Positions 41,579 to 50,035 of a stretch of DNA of 64,000 nucleotides are shown here, one piece after another. The DNA lies in assembly GCA_023412855.1 (NCBI GenBank), contig JAEZRJ010000078.1, forward strand, positions 1 to 64,000. Direction: 5' to 3'. The DNA is from Bacillota bacterium. Its GTDB lineage: Bacteria; Bacillota; Clostridia; Lachnospirales; Lachnospiraceae. The notes beneath the pieces were generated by a model. The model did not search any database. It saw only the letters and a list, made by a program, of their open reading frames with translations, and was not told the origin of the DNA. The translations under genes and the position numbers were made by a program. The stretch's first letter is position 1. Every line of letters starts with the position of its first letter.

Positions 41579-43396
41579 ATGGACATTATCGATGCTGCGA
41601 GAAATATCAATAAGACACATGAAGAGGATATCCTGAACAAGCTCTATACCAAGTGGGGTGAAGCCCTGGACCCGGAGCATGTGTTAGAGGAATATCCCCG
41701 CCCTCAGCTTAAAAGGGATAACTATACGATATTAAACGGCTATTGGAACTACGCTTTTACCACATCTAATGACATTCCTGCCGCATATGACGGCCGGATT
41801 CTCGTTCCCTTTTCTCCGGAAAGCTTACTATCCGGCGTGGAAAAACAACTGCATCCCCACGAGTACCTATGGTATGAGCGCACCATAGTCTGCGATGTTC
41901 CTGATGATTTCCGTCTTATATTGCATTTTGGTGCGGTGGACCAGCATGCGGCAGTATATATAAACGGTGAAATAGTCTGTGAACATCACGGCGGCTATCT
42001 TCCCTTCGAAGCAGACATTACTCCTTTTCTTCGCCAAGGCGACAATTCTCTCCTTGTGAGAGTTCAGGATTTCAGCGATACCTCTCACCATTCAAGAGGA
42101 AAACAGACCTTGAAAAGGGGCGGCATGTTCTATACTGCCCAGAGCGGCATATGGCAGACCGTATGGATGGAATGCGTGCCGGAACACCACATACGCAAGC
42201 TGAAAATAACACCCGACTATGATAAAGGCGAGGTGTCTCTTCTTCTGTCCGCTTCCGGGCGGGAGCCTCTGAACATTCGCATCCTTTCGAACGGCTATTG
42301 CATCTTCGATACCTCTTACGAGGCTAACTCATTGTCTTCCTCGGGCGAAAACATATTTTCCGGCAATCGTGCCCCTTCCGGCGATTACCAAATTGCGATA
42401 CGTGCCAAGCTGTCCGAGATTCATCCTTGGAGTCCGGATTCGCCTTTTCTTTATACCTTATGCATCGGTTATGGTCAGGATGTGGTGGAGAGTTATTTCG
42501 CCATGCGTACCTTTACCACCCAGCCCGATGAAAAGGGCATCATGCGCTTTTGTCTGAACCATAAGCCTTTATTCCTGCACGGTGTCCTGGATCAGGGCTA
42601 CTGGTCCGACGGTCTATATACTGCGCCTTCCGACGAGGCACTGATCCATGATATACGCACCATGCAAAAGCTTGGCTTCAACATGATGCGCAAGCACATC
42701 AAGATAGAAGCCGCACGCTGGTATTATCACTGTGACCGGCTGGGTATGATTGTATGGCAGGATATGGTCAGCGGAGGCTCCCATTATTCCATGCCCATCG
42801 TCTGTTATCTGCCCACCCTCTTCCCTGGCCTCTTCCAGAAACTAAGCGATGATAATTACAAATTATTCGGCAGGCATTCCGAAGAGGGTCGGGATGAATG
42901 GCTCCAGGAATGTATGGATACCGTAGACTATCTATACAATGTTCCTTCTATCTCGGTATGGGTTCCCTTTAACGAAGGGTGGGGCCAATTCGATTCAGGC
43001 GCTGCAACAAAGCTGATCAAAGAAAAAGACCCCACCCGCCCGGTGGACCAGACGAGCGGCTGGTTCGACCAAGGCGGCGGAGACTTTAAAAGCGTACACA
43101 ATTATTTCAGAAGGCTGAAGGTGCCGAAGGACCCCAGGGCCTTTGTAGTATCCGAATACGGTGGCTATGCCTGTCATATCGACGGGCATTCCAGCGTAGA
43201 GCGCATTTATGGCTACAAGAAGTTTTCAGATCGGGAGGCCCTTACCAAGGCTTACCATAAGCTTATCGATGAGGAGTTAAAGCCCCTTATCGATAAGGGA
43301 CTGTGCGGTGCAGTTTATACACAGGTATCCGACGTGGAGGAGGAAGTCAACGGGCTTCTTACCTATGACCGGAAGGTATGTAAGCTGCTGCCCTAG
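41579..43396 (+). CDS. Glycoside hydrolase family 2 protein
   Basis: 605 residues. N-terminal sugar-binding jelly roll (about 60-190, LHFGAVDQHAAVYINGEIV), an immunoglobulin-like domain (about 200-320) and a TIM barrel (about 325-605). The acid/base glutamate is in VPFNEGWGQ and the nucleophile in VVSEYGGY. Members are beta-galactosidases, beta-glucuronidases or beta-mannosidases; specificity is unclear here. No signal peptide, so it would act on imported glycosides. It ends 12 bases from the convergent MATE gene. Confidence 0.93.
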   Translation: MDIIDAARNINKTHEEDILNKLYTKWGEALDPEHVLEEYPRPQLKRDNYTILNGYWNYAFTTSNDIPAAYDGRILVPFSPESLLSGVEKQLHPHEYLWYERTIVCDVPDDFRLILHFGAVDQHAAVYINGEIVCEHHGGYLPFEADITPFLRQGDNSLLVRVQDFSDTSHHSRGKQTLKRGGMFYTAQSGIWQTVWMECVPEHHIRKLKITPDYDKGEVSLLLSASGREPLNIRILSNGYCIFDTSYEANSLSSSGENIFSGNRAPSGDYQIAIRAKLSEIHPWSPDSPFLYTLCIGYGQDVVESYFAMRTFTTQPDEKGIMRFCLNHKPLFLHGVLDQGYWSDGLYTAPSDEALIHDIRTMQKLGFNMMRKHIKIEAARWYYHCDRLGMIVWQDMVSGGSHYSMPIVCYLPTLFPGLFQKLSDDNYKLFGRHSEEGRDEWLQECMDTVDYLYNVPSISVWVPFNEGWGQFDSGAATKLIKEKDPTRPVDQTSGWFDQGGGDFKSVHNYFRRLKVPKDPRAFVVSEYGGYACHIDGHSSVERIYGYKKFSDREALTKAYHKLIDEELKPLIDKGLCGAVYTQVSDVEEEVNGLLTYDRKVCKLLP

Positions 43397-43408
43397 AGGT
43401 ACCATTGC

Positions 43409-44773
43409 CTAATTGTCAGCGGTACTGAACACAAGCATCTTCTCCAGCTTCTTTTTCACGTGAATATACGCAGGAATCAAAAAGAGATCCGCGAATATCC
43501 ATGCCAGAGGGCTGGCGAAGCAAGCTGCTATAAAACCGAAGGCGGGAACGAGCAGGATTCCTGCCAGGCTTCTCGCCACCATCTCACACACACCCGCCAG
43601 GATAGCAAAAGAGCTGAAGCCCATTCCCTGAATCATAAAGCGCACAATGTTCACAAGGGTTAATGGAATGTAGAACGCACTGTTAATGATCAGGAACAGT
43701 CTCGCATCGGCAATCAGATGTGCTTCTCCCGCATCAAGAAACAGGGATGCCAGATGTCCGCCGAAGAAGAACAGCACCGCAAAAGCGATAACTGAATAAA
43801 CGATTCCAAGCATGATGCTGGCCTTCAGGCCCTCTCCCAGGCGGTCCAGCTTCTTAGCTCCTACATTCTGACCTCCATAGGTAGCTATTCCGGCTCCCAG
43901 CGCTTCGAAAGGACAACAGAAGAACAGGCTCACCTTGCTGGCCGCAGTTACCGTAGCAACTGCGCCGGAGCCTAAGGTATTCACTGCGGCCTGGAGAATA
44001 ACGCTGCCGATTGCCGTAATGGAATATTGCAGTCCCATAGGAATGCCCATGATACACAGGGTTTTCATGTGGGATAAATTTATTTTCCACTCCTCTTTCT
44101 CAATTCTAAGCATGGGAAATTTTCTGATATAGAGCAGACACATAATGCCCGATACCATTTGGGACACGATGGTTCCTATCGCTGCCCCGGCAACTCCCAT
44201 TCCGCATACGACGATAAACACCAGATCCAAAATTATATTCAGAAAAGAGGATATGGTAAGAAAGATAAGAGGTGTCTTGGAGTCTCCCATAGCACGGATA
44301 ACCCCCGAGAGCAGGTTATAAAGGTATGTAGCCGGAATCCCTATAAAAATAATGAAAATATAAGTATAGGCATCATCAAAAATATTTTCCGGCGTCCTCA
44401 TCAGAAGAAGCAGCGGGCGGCAGAAAAGCGTAGTCGCCACCGTCATTACTGCCGCGAACAAAATAGACAGCCAAATGCTGTTGGCGATGAATCTGCGCAT
44501 CCCGGAAAAATCCTTGGCGCCGAATTTATGCGCTAACGGAATAGCAAAGCCATTGCAGACACCCATACAAAAGCCAATGATCAAAAAGTTAACGGAACCG
44601 GTACTTCCCACCCCAGCCAAAGCTTCTACACCCAGGAACCGGCCTACAATAATCATATTTACAACGCTATAAAACTGCTGAAACAGAAAACCGAATAAAA
44701 GCGGAACGGAAAAGCCCAGTATCAGCTTCATTGGAGAACCGTTCGTCATGTCTCTCGTAGAACTCTTTTCCAT
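43409..44773 (-). CDS. MATE-family efflux transporter
   Basis: 454 residues, twelve membrane helices in two similar halves (LFQQFYSVVNMIIVGRFLG in the first, ALGAGIATYGGQNVGAKKL in the second). Exports cationic drugs or metabolites using a sodium or proton gradient. A repeat family A pair lies upstream. Nothing nearby indicates the substrate. Confidence 0.94.
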   Translation of the reverse strand: MEKSSTRDMTNGSPMKLILGFSVPLLFGFLFQQFYSVVNMIIVGRFLGVEALAGVGSTGSVNFLIIGFCMGVCNGFAIPLAHKFGAKDFSGMRRFIANSIWLSILFAAVMTVATTLFCRPLLLLMRTPENIFDDAYTYIFIIFIGIPATYLYNLLSGVIRAMGDSKTPLIFLTISSFLNIILDLVFIVVCGMGVAGAAIGTIVSQMVSGIMCLLYIRKFPMLRIEKEEWKINLSHMKTLCIMGIPMGLQYSITAIGSVILQAAVNTLGSGAVATVTAASKVSLFFCCPFEALGAGIATYGGQNVGAKKLDRLGEGLKASIMLGIVYSVIAFAVLFFFGGHLASLFLDAGEAHLIADARLFLIINSAFYIPLTLVNIVRFMIQGMGFSSFAILAGVCEMVARSLAGILLVPAFGFIAACFASPLAWIFADLFLIPAYIHVKKKLEKMLVFSTADN

Positions 44774-44817
44774 AATGTTTTATCTCCCAGATAAATATAT
44801 TCTTATTTCTGTATACG

Positions 44818-45068
44818 AACAAAAGTGTGCTCCGCACATCCTCGCGGACAAAACTTTGACAGCGCAGCTTTTGTTCTGCGCGCGCAGCTGCGCATCCTGC
44901 CCGAAGGGCTTTATCTTATAGGACGTATTTTCCTATAAGATAACAAAAGTGTGCTCCGCACACCCTCGCTAACAAAACTTTGACAGCACAGCTTTTATTC
45001 CGCGCGCGCAGCTGCGCATCCTGCCCGAAGGGCTTTTATGTAATAGGAACACTTTCCTAATTACATAA
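44818..45068. repeat. Repeat family A, two tandem units with variant stems
   Basis: Units begin with AACAAAAGTGTG at 44818 and 44942 (period 124) and share the GC-rich GCGCGCGCAGCTGCGCATC block with the 5.7-kb array. Junction hairpins here are TTATCTTATAGG / CCTATAAGATAA (44911-44943) and TTATGTAATAGG / CCTAATTACATAA (45036-45068), with stem sequences different from the first array but still complementary. Confidence 0.88.
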
Positions 45069-45096
45069 CAAAGAATCTGCATTGCAGATTCTTTGT
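45068..45096 (-). terminator. Palindrome behind ptsI
   Basis: ACAAAGAATCTGCA pairs with TGCAGATTCTTTGT around one base. It lies 24 bases past the ptsI stop codon. There is no strong T-run, so it may act as a message end-stabiliser. Confidence 0.55.
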
Positions 45097-45119
45097 ACCG
45101 AACATATATGTCACTTCAT

Positions 45120-46733
45120 TTATTCCATATCTCTTACTACTTTTCTAACCGGCAATACAAAGGTGGGCGTTACAGAAAGCTCATCCACTCCCATTTTCAC
45201 AAATTCCTCTGTAAGAGTGGTATCCGCACCAAGCTCTCCGCAAATTCCGGCCCAGATGCCTTCCTTGTGAGCGTTCTCCACTACCAGCCTTATCAACCGT
45301 AAGATCGCCTCATGATGTGAATCATAGATATTATCAAGCTTCGCATTCTGCCTGTCGATCGCCAGCGTATACTGGGTTAAATCGTTGGTACCTATGCTGA
45401 AGAAATCTACTTCCTTCGCCAGCAGATCGCTGATCATTGCCGCCGCCGGAGTCTCTATCATAATACCCTGTTCCACCTCAGAAAAAGGAAGTCCTTCCTC
45501 AGCCAGCTCTTTCTTCACCTGCTCTGCAATTTCCTTAATCTGCCTCACTTCATTTACCGAAATAATCATCGGATACATAATGGAAATCTTTCCGAAGGCA
45601 CTGGCTCTGAATAAAGCCCGAAGCTGCGTCCTGAATATTTCCGGCCTGTCCAGACAGATACGAATTGCACGGTAGCCCATCGCCGGATTCTCTTCATGAT
45701 CCAGCCCAAAATAATCCACCTGCTTGTCTGCCCCGATGTCCAGCGTACGGATGATGACCTTTTTGCCCGCCATATTTTCCGCTACCGTCTTGTATACTTG
45801 GAACTGCTCCTCCTCCGTGGGGAAGGTGTCCTTCTCCAAGTATAGGAATTCACTCCGGAAAAGGCCGATTCCACCGGCATCGTTCACTAAAGCGCTGGCT
45901 ACATCCGATACGTTGCCAATGTTGGCATAGATGTTAATTTTCTTGCCGCTCTTCGTAATGTTCTCTTTTCCTTTCAACTCCTGAAGGAGCTGCCTTTTTT
46001 GAAGTTCCTTTTTGCGCTTCTCCTCGTACTCCTGCAAAACGCTTTCCTCAGGGTCCACAATAAGCTTTCCCGTAAAACCGTCCACCACGGCCATCTTCCC
46101 ATCTGCATCTGCCCCATAGTTCACGCTGATAAGTGCAGGAATATTCATAGTCCGGGCTAAAATCGCCGTATGGGAATTGGAAGAACCGAATCTGGTCACA
46201 AAAGCGAGCACTTTGCTCTTGTCAAGCTGCACCGTCTCGCTGGGTGCCAGATCCTCTGCTGCTACGATAACGGGCTCCTCCGCTTCCAGGGAAGCCCCGC
46301 CCTTACCTTGAAGTGCGCTGATCAAACGCTCCGATATGTCTTTGACATCAGCCGCTCTGGCCTTCATATAGTCGTCATCCATAGACGCGAACATCCCAGC
46401 AAAATTATCACCCGTGGCCGCTACCGCATATTCCGCATTTATACTCTGGGATTCGATCATGTTGGTAATGGAACTGAGATAGTCCTCATCTTCCACCATC
46501 ATCTGATGCACCTCAAAGATCATTGCTCCCGATTCTCCGACCTCCATAACCGCTTTCTGATACAGTTCCTGCAATTGGTCGATGGTCTTCGTCTTAGCGG
46601 CATTCAAACGCTCCAGCTCTCTTCCGGTATCTTCCACATGTGTCCTTTTCACACTCTGATCGTCTTTCTTAAGAATAGCAATCCTCCCTATCGCAATTCC
46701 CGAAAAAACAGATTTTCCTTCAAATACTGTCAT
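45120..46733 (-). CDS. ptsI: Phosphoenolpyruvate-protein phosphotransferase (PTS enzyme I)
   Basis: 537 residues from the ATG at 46733, preceded by GGAAAGG; a longer reading from 46760 is possible. The phosphorylated histidine is in SNSHTAILARTMNIPA. The PEP-binding barrel carries GIGLFRSEFLYLE, IIRTLDIGADKQ, GIMIETPAAAMI, IGTNDLTQYTLAIDR and the catalytic Cys in GICGELGAD. It transfers phosphate from PEP to HPr to drive sugar uptake. HPr (ptsH) is not adjacent. Two hairpins lie just upstream. Confidence 0.96.
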   Translation of the reverse strand: MTVFEGKSVFSGIAIGRIAILKKDDQSVKRTHVEDTGRELERLNAAKTKTIDQLQELYQKAVMEVGESGAMIFEVHQMMVEDEDYLSSITNMIESQSINAEYAVAATGDNFAGMFASMDDDYMKARAADVKDISERLISALQGKGGASLEAEEPVIVAAEDLAPSETVQLDKSKVLAFVTRFGSSNSHTAILARTMNIPALISVNYGADADGKMAVVDGFTGKLIVDPEESVLQEYEEKRKKELQKRQLLQELKGKENITKSGKKINIYANIGNVSDVASALVNDAGGIGLFRSEFLYLEKDTFPTEEEQFQVYKTVAENMAGKKVIIRTLDIGADKQVDYFGLDHEENPAMGYRAIRICLDRPEIFRTQLRALFRASAFGKISIMYPMIISVNEVRQIKEIAEQVKKELAEEGLPFSEVEQGIMIETPAAAMISDLLAKEVDFFSIGTNDLTQYTLAIDRQNAKLDNIYDSHHEAILRLIRLVVENAHKEGIWAGICGELGADTTLTEEFVKMGVDELSVTPTFVLPVRKVVRDME

Positions 46734-46754
46734 ATTCTGTCTACCTTTCCAAGC

Positions 46755-46831
46755 CCTCACATGTATTAATTCAGGACATGCGAGGCTTATCGCATTTTAT
46801 ACGTATAGTTTAAAGCATAAAATGCGATAAG
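46755..46831 (-). promoter_or_regulatory. Two consecutive hairpins in the ptsI leader
   Basis: CTTATCGCATTTTA (46786-46799) pairs perfectly with TAAAATGCGATAAG (46818-46831). Immediately next, CCTC-a-CATG (46755-46763) pairs with CATG-c-GAGG (46777-46785). On the minus strand the second ends about 22 bases before the ptsI start. There is no T-run after the first, so translational rather than termination control would be the guess. Confidence 0.45.
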
Positions 46832-46853
46832 TAAACATCTACTTTCCTATTAA

Positions 46854-46944
46854 AGAGATGATTTCTGCTTCGCAGAGCGAATTTACATGCAAAATTTTTG
46901 CATTGCAGAAATCATGCGTTGATGAGAACGGAGTGAACAGTAAC
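46854..46944. mobile_element. Truncated family B element joined to a family A fragment
   Basis: The right-hand 91 bases of the 150-bp element, ending in GTGAACAGTAAC. Its left end is missing and abuts CCTATTAAAGA at 46846-46856, the junction arm of repeat family A, so the two repeats have recombined or one inserted in the other. It ends two bases from the Rrf2 gene stop. Confidence 0.75.
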
Positions 46945-46946
46945 AA

Positions 46947-47387
46947 TTAAATTGAATAATCGATGGCCTCTTCTCTCACCATCTGGCGCTCTATCAAATT
47001 CGCAATCGTCACACCGTCCACCACCTTATCGATAGCGTCGTTCAATTCCTGCCATACTCCCAAGGTCTCGCAGGTATCACATCTTTCACACTCGTTTACC
47101 TCATCTTCCAGGCATGCTACCGGGCATAAACTGCCCTCGGTCAGCCGAAGGATCATTCCTACCGTATAGTTTTCCGGGCTCCCCGAAATACGGTATCCAC
47201 CCTGTGCGCCTCTGGCGCTTTTTACATATCCCGCCTTATTCAAAATTGCGATGATCTGTTCCAAATACTTTTCTGAAATTCTCTGCCGTTCCGCTATCTG
47301 CTTCACCTTAACATACTCTCCCGTATTGTTCAGCGCAAGGTCGATCATAACACGGACCGCATAACGTCCCTTCGTCGAAATTTTCAT
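46947..47387 (-). CDS. Rrf2-family transcriptional regulator
   Basis: 146 residues. An N-terminal winged helix (YAVRVMIDLALN, VKQIAERQRISEKYLEQII) and a wing loop AGYVKSARGAQGGY are followed by a cysteine-rich loop CPVACLEDEVNECERCDTC with five cysteines, suited to an iron-sulphur cluster as in IscR. CymR-like members without a cluster control cysteine synthesis, and cysK and met transport genes are close by. A dyad downstream of the cysK promoter is a candidate target. GGAAGGAGG precedes the start. Confidence 0.9.
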   Translation of the reverse strand: MKISTKGRYAVRVMIDLALNNTGEYVKVKQIAERQRISEKYLEQIIAILNKAGYVKSARGAQGGYRISGSPENYTVGMILRLTEGSLCPVACLEDEVNECERCDTCETLGVWQELNDAIDKVVDGVTIANLIERQMVREEAIDYSI

Positions 47388-47431
47388 GTTGTCCTCCTTC
47401 CAATCATTGCTAAAGTCTTATTGTCCTTCTA

Positions 47432-48244
47432 TCAAATCAATTGAAACCGCTCAAAGGCTTTATATATCCCATGCTTTCCAATATCTGCCGTCACAAAATC
47501 CGCGTGCGGCTTTAATCGTTCGTCGGCATTTCCCATTGCGATTCCTACTGTACATTCCTTAATCATTTCCAAATCGTTCAGGCTATCTCCTATGGCAACC
47601 GTATCCGCCATATGTGCGCCTGAATATTCTATCGCTTTTCTTATCCCGTTTGCCTTATTGTTCTTTAAAAGGAGCAGCTCCGCACTGTACGGATACCTTT
47701 CGTCCGCCTGCCCGGATACCATATGGAACCCCTTTGAGAATCTTTTCTTTACCTTAAACAAGTCCTCCTCGTGCAGCGCGTACAAACACATTTTATATAT
47801 GATTTCTTCCTCTTCCAAATACTCGCTCATTCCCCGAAACATTTTATGCGAGAAAAATGTTTTCAAAGAATCGTCCATACCGCCCATTCCATTAAAAAAT
47901 CCGGTCACCTTGGAATCCAAATAGACTCCGCTTCTTCCTTCCAGAATATATGCCACATCCTGTTCATCGCAAAAAGCTATGATTTCTTTCAATTTTTCTT
48001 GTTCAATACCTTCTTCGTAGATAACTTCCTCTCCGACCTTCACATATGCTCCTGCAGCTGCAATTACCCCTTCGAAACCGATTTCAGCAACAATATCCAG
48101 CATACAGCAGGAACGTCCCGTAGAAATGAAAATCTTATTTCCCCTCTTTCTCGCCAACTCCACGGCCTTCTTTGTACTTTCAGGAATACAAAGGGTATTG
48201 TGATCGAACAGAGTGCCGTCAATATCCAGAAAAATATATTTCAT
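47432..48244 (-). CDS. Cof-type HAD phosphatase
   Basis: 270 residues. Motif I LDIDGTLFDHN, motif II ISTGRSCCM, motif IV IGDSLNDLEMIKE and a C2 cap domain between them assign it to the HAD-IIB (Cof) group. These dephosphorylate sugar phosphates, flavin or nucleotide phosphates; the substrate cannot be chosen from sequence. It lies upstream of the Rrf2 gene on the same strand with a 44-bp gap. Confidence 0.93.
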   Translation of the reverse strand: MKYIFLDIDGTLFDHNTLCIPESTKKAVELARKRGNKIFISTGRSCCMLDIVAEIGFEGVIAAAGAYVKVGEEVIYEEGIEQEKLKEIIAFCDEQDVAYILEGRSGVYLDSKVTGFFNGMGGMDDSLKTFFSHKMFRGMSEYLEEEEIIYKMCLYALHEEDLFKVKKRFSKGFHMVSGQADERYPYSAELLLLKNNKANGIRKAIEYSGAHMADTVAIGDSLNDLEMIKECTVGIAMGNADERLKPHADFVTADIGKHGIYKAFERFQLI

Positions 48245-48273
48245 TTTATAAACGTTATCCTTTCATCATAACA

Positions 48274-48322
48274 AAGGAGGGTGCCATGAAAACTACCGCT
48301 TTGCAAGTTTCGGCACTTCCTT
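48274..48322 (-). terminator. Hairpin ending the metNIQ genes
   Basis: On the minus strand AAGGA-a-GTGCC pairs with GGCAC-c-CTCCTT, extended by GAAAC / GTTTTC inside. It begins 34 bases after the metQ stop. The poly-T tract is weak. Confidence 0.5.
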
Positions 48323-48355
48323 CACATACACCCTCTCGTCGTTTTATCACATTAT

Positions 48356-49276
48356 TTATTCAAACGGTACAACAGAACCTTGATATTTCTCATTGATGAA
48401 GTCTTTGATCTTATCGGACTTCAATACGTCGACCAGCGCTTTTACGCCTTCGTTGCCTTCATTTCCTTCTTTGACAACGATAACATTTACATAGGTCTTC
48501 GCTGCTTCGGAATCTGAGGTTTCATATGCCAAAGCATCCGTCTGAGCATTTAAGCCCGCCTGCAATGCATAGTTGCCGTTCAGCACTACGAAAGAGGTCT
48601 CTCCGATAACTCTGGCAACCTGAGCTGCTTCCAGCTCAACGATTTCTACGTTGTGAGGGTTCTGCGCTATATCGTTCTTGGTCGCTTCCATGCCCGCGCC
48701 TTCTTTCAAGGTAATGATTCCATTATCCTGCAAAAGAAGAAGTGCTCTCGCCTCGTTCGTCGTATCGTTAGGAACCGCTATCGTCGCTTTGTCGGGGATG
48801 TTTGCAAGATCGGATTCTGTACCTGCATAAATTCCAAGAGGCTCATAGTGAATTTCACCTACACTTACAAGGTGTGTTCCCTTTTCTTCATTAAAGCTGT
48901 CAAGATAAGGTGTATGCTGGAAATAATTCGCATCGAACTCGCCGGATTCTACTACTTCGTTGGGCTGAACATAATCGTTGAATACCGTAACCTGTAAATC
49001 CCAGCCCTGCTCAGCCAAAATAGGCTTTGCCGCTTCCAGTATCTCTGAATGGGGAACTTCTGTAGCTGCTACCGTGATGGTTCCTTTTTCTGTTACTTCT
49101 GCCGCCGGCTCCTCAGCTTCTGCTGTCTCCTCTGCCGGTGCTGCTGTTTCTTCTGTACTCTCCGTTTCTGCCGATGCTTCCGGCGCTGTCGCCGTCTCTC
49201 CTGCAGAGCCGCATGCGGTGAGGGTGCCTGCCGCAAGGACTGTTGCTAATACTGCCGCCAAAATTCTTTTTTTCAT
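48356..49276 (-). CDS. metQ: Methionine ABC transporter substrate-binding lipoprotein
   Basis: 306 residues from the ATG at 49276 with AAGGAGGAG six bases upstream. The lipoprotein signal ends GTLTAC (Cys near residue 22), followed by an acidic Ala/Glu linker and the NlpA/MetQ domain (TEVPHSEILEAAKPIL, EFDANYFQHTPYLDSFNEE, IAVPNDTTNEARALLLLQ). It binds methionine outside the membrane. It is the last gene of a metN-metI-metQ set, separated from metI by 93 bases holding an ATGAGT-type repeat. Confidence 0.95.
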   Translation of the reverse strand: MKKRILAAVLATVLAAGTLTACGSAGETATAPEASAETESTEETAAPAEETAEAEEPAAEVTEKGTITVAATEVPHSEILEAAKPILAEQGWDLQVTVFNDYVQPNEVVESGEFDANYFQHTPYLDSFNEEKGTHLVSVGEIHYEPLGIYAGTESDLANIPDKATIAVPNDTTNEARALLLLQDNGIITLKEGAGMEATKNDIAQNPHNVEIVELEAAQVARVIGETSFVVLNGNYALQAGLNAQTDALAYETSDSEAAKTYVNVIVVKEGNEGNEGVKALVDVLKSDKIKDFINEKYQGSVVPFE

Positions 49277-49297
49277 AACTTTCTCCTCCTTTAGCTT

Positions 49298-49350
49298 ATG
49301 AGTGTCTTTCACTTATGAGAGTTCTTCACTCATGGGTGTTTTTTACTCAT
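49298..49350. repeat. Family C hairpin repeat, double copy between metI and metQ
   Basis: ATGAGT, ACTTATGAGAGT, ACTCATGGGT and ACTCAT alternate over 53 bases, so several overlapping ATGAGT/ACTCAT hairpins are possible. It begins 19 bases after the metI stop, as at the other loci. It could adjust expression of metQ relative to metNI. Confidence 0.75.
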
Positions 49351-49369
49351 TTATATCATAAATCCGCAT

Positions 49370-50035
49370 TTATCCTGTAATTCGTTTATCCAGCTTTCTG
49401 GACATCTTCGTACCGATAAATTGCAGAATCTGAACGAGTATAACTAATAAAATAACTGTAACAATCATAATATCGGCCTGATAGCGATAATATCCATAAC
49501 GTATCGCCACATCGCCCAGGCCGCCGCCGCCAACAGCACCCGCCATTGCGGAATATCCCAGAATCGTTCCGAGCGCTATGGTTGCTCCCGCAATCAAAGA
49601 GGTTCTTGCCTCTCCTAAAAAAACTTTCCAAACGATAGTTCCGGTACTGGCTCCCATGCTCTGCGCTGCCTCGACTACGCCGCGGTCTACTTCCAAAAGG
49701 GAGGACTCCACCAGTCTGGCGATAAACGGAGCCGCCGCCACAGTAAGCGGTACTATCGTTGCTGTCGCTCCGTAGCTCCTTCCTACCACATATCTGGTAA
49801 AGGGAATCAGCAGCATAAGTAAAATCAAAAACGGAACACTTCGCACCACATTCGCGATTACATCCAATATCTTATAGATTGCCGCATTTGGTCTAAGGCC
49901 GTCTCTCGCGCTAATCACAAGAAAAATTCCCATAGGCAGCCCGATACAATATGCAAAAAATGTCGATGTCAGCGTCATGTACAGGGTAGTACCCGTTTCT
50001 TTTATAAGCATCATTATTGTCGCATTATCCCACAT
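49370..50035 (-). CDS. metI: Methionine ABC transporter permease
   Basis: 221 residues, five membrane helices, with the coupling loop VVEAAQSMGASTGTIVWKVFL and GGGGLGDVAIRYGY typical of MetI. It forms the channel for methionine uptake. The start overlaps the end of metN by 11 bases. Confidence 0.95.
   Translation of the reverse strand: MWDNATIMMLIKETGTTLYMTLTSTFFAYCIGLPMGIFLVISARDGLRPNAAIYKILDVIANVVRSVPFLILLMLLIPFTRYVVGRSYGATATIVPLTVAAAPFIARLVESSLLEVDRGVVEAAQSMGASTGTIVWKVFLGEARTSLIAGATIALGTILGYSAMAGAVGGGGLGDVAIRYGYYRYQADIMIVTVILLVILVQILQFIGTKMSRKLDKRITG

Noticed and set aside
44818..45068. Repeat units as small RNA genes with promoters
   Set aside because: No promoter elements or terminators are associated with individual units; a repeat or REP-like element is the simpler reading.
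48286..48396. 36-codon plus-strand ORF preceded by AAAGGAGGGTGCC
   Set aside because: The ribosome-binding-like sequence is one arm of the metNIQ 3' hairpin and the ORF runs antisense into metQ, so the match is explained by the hairpin.
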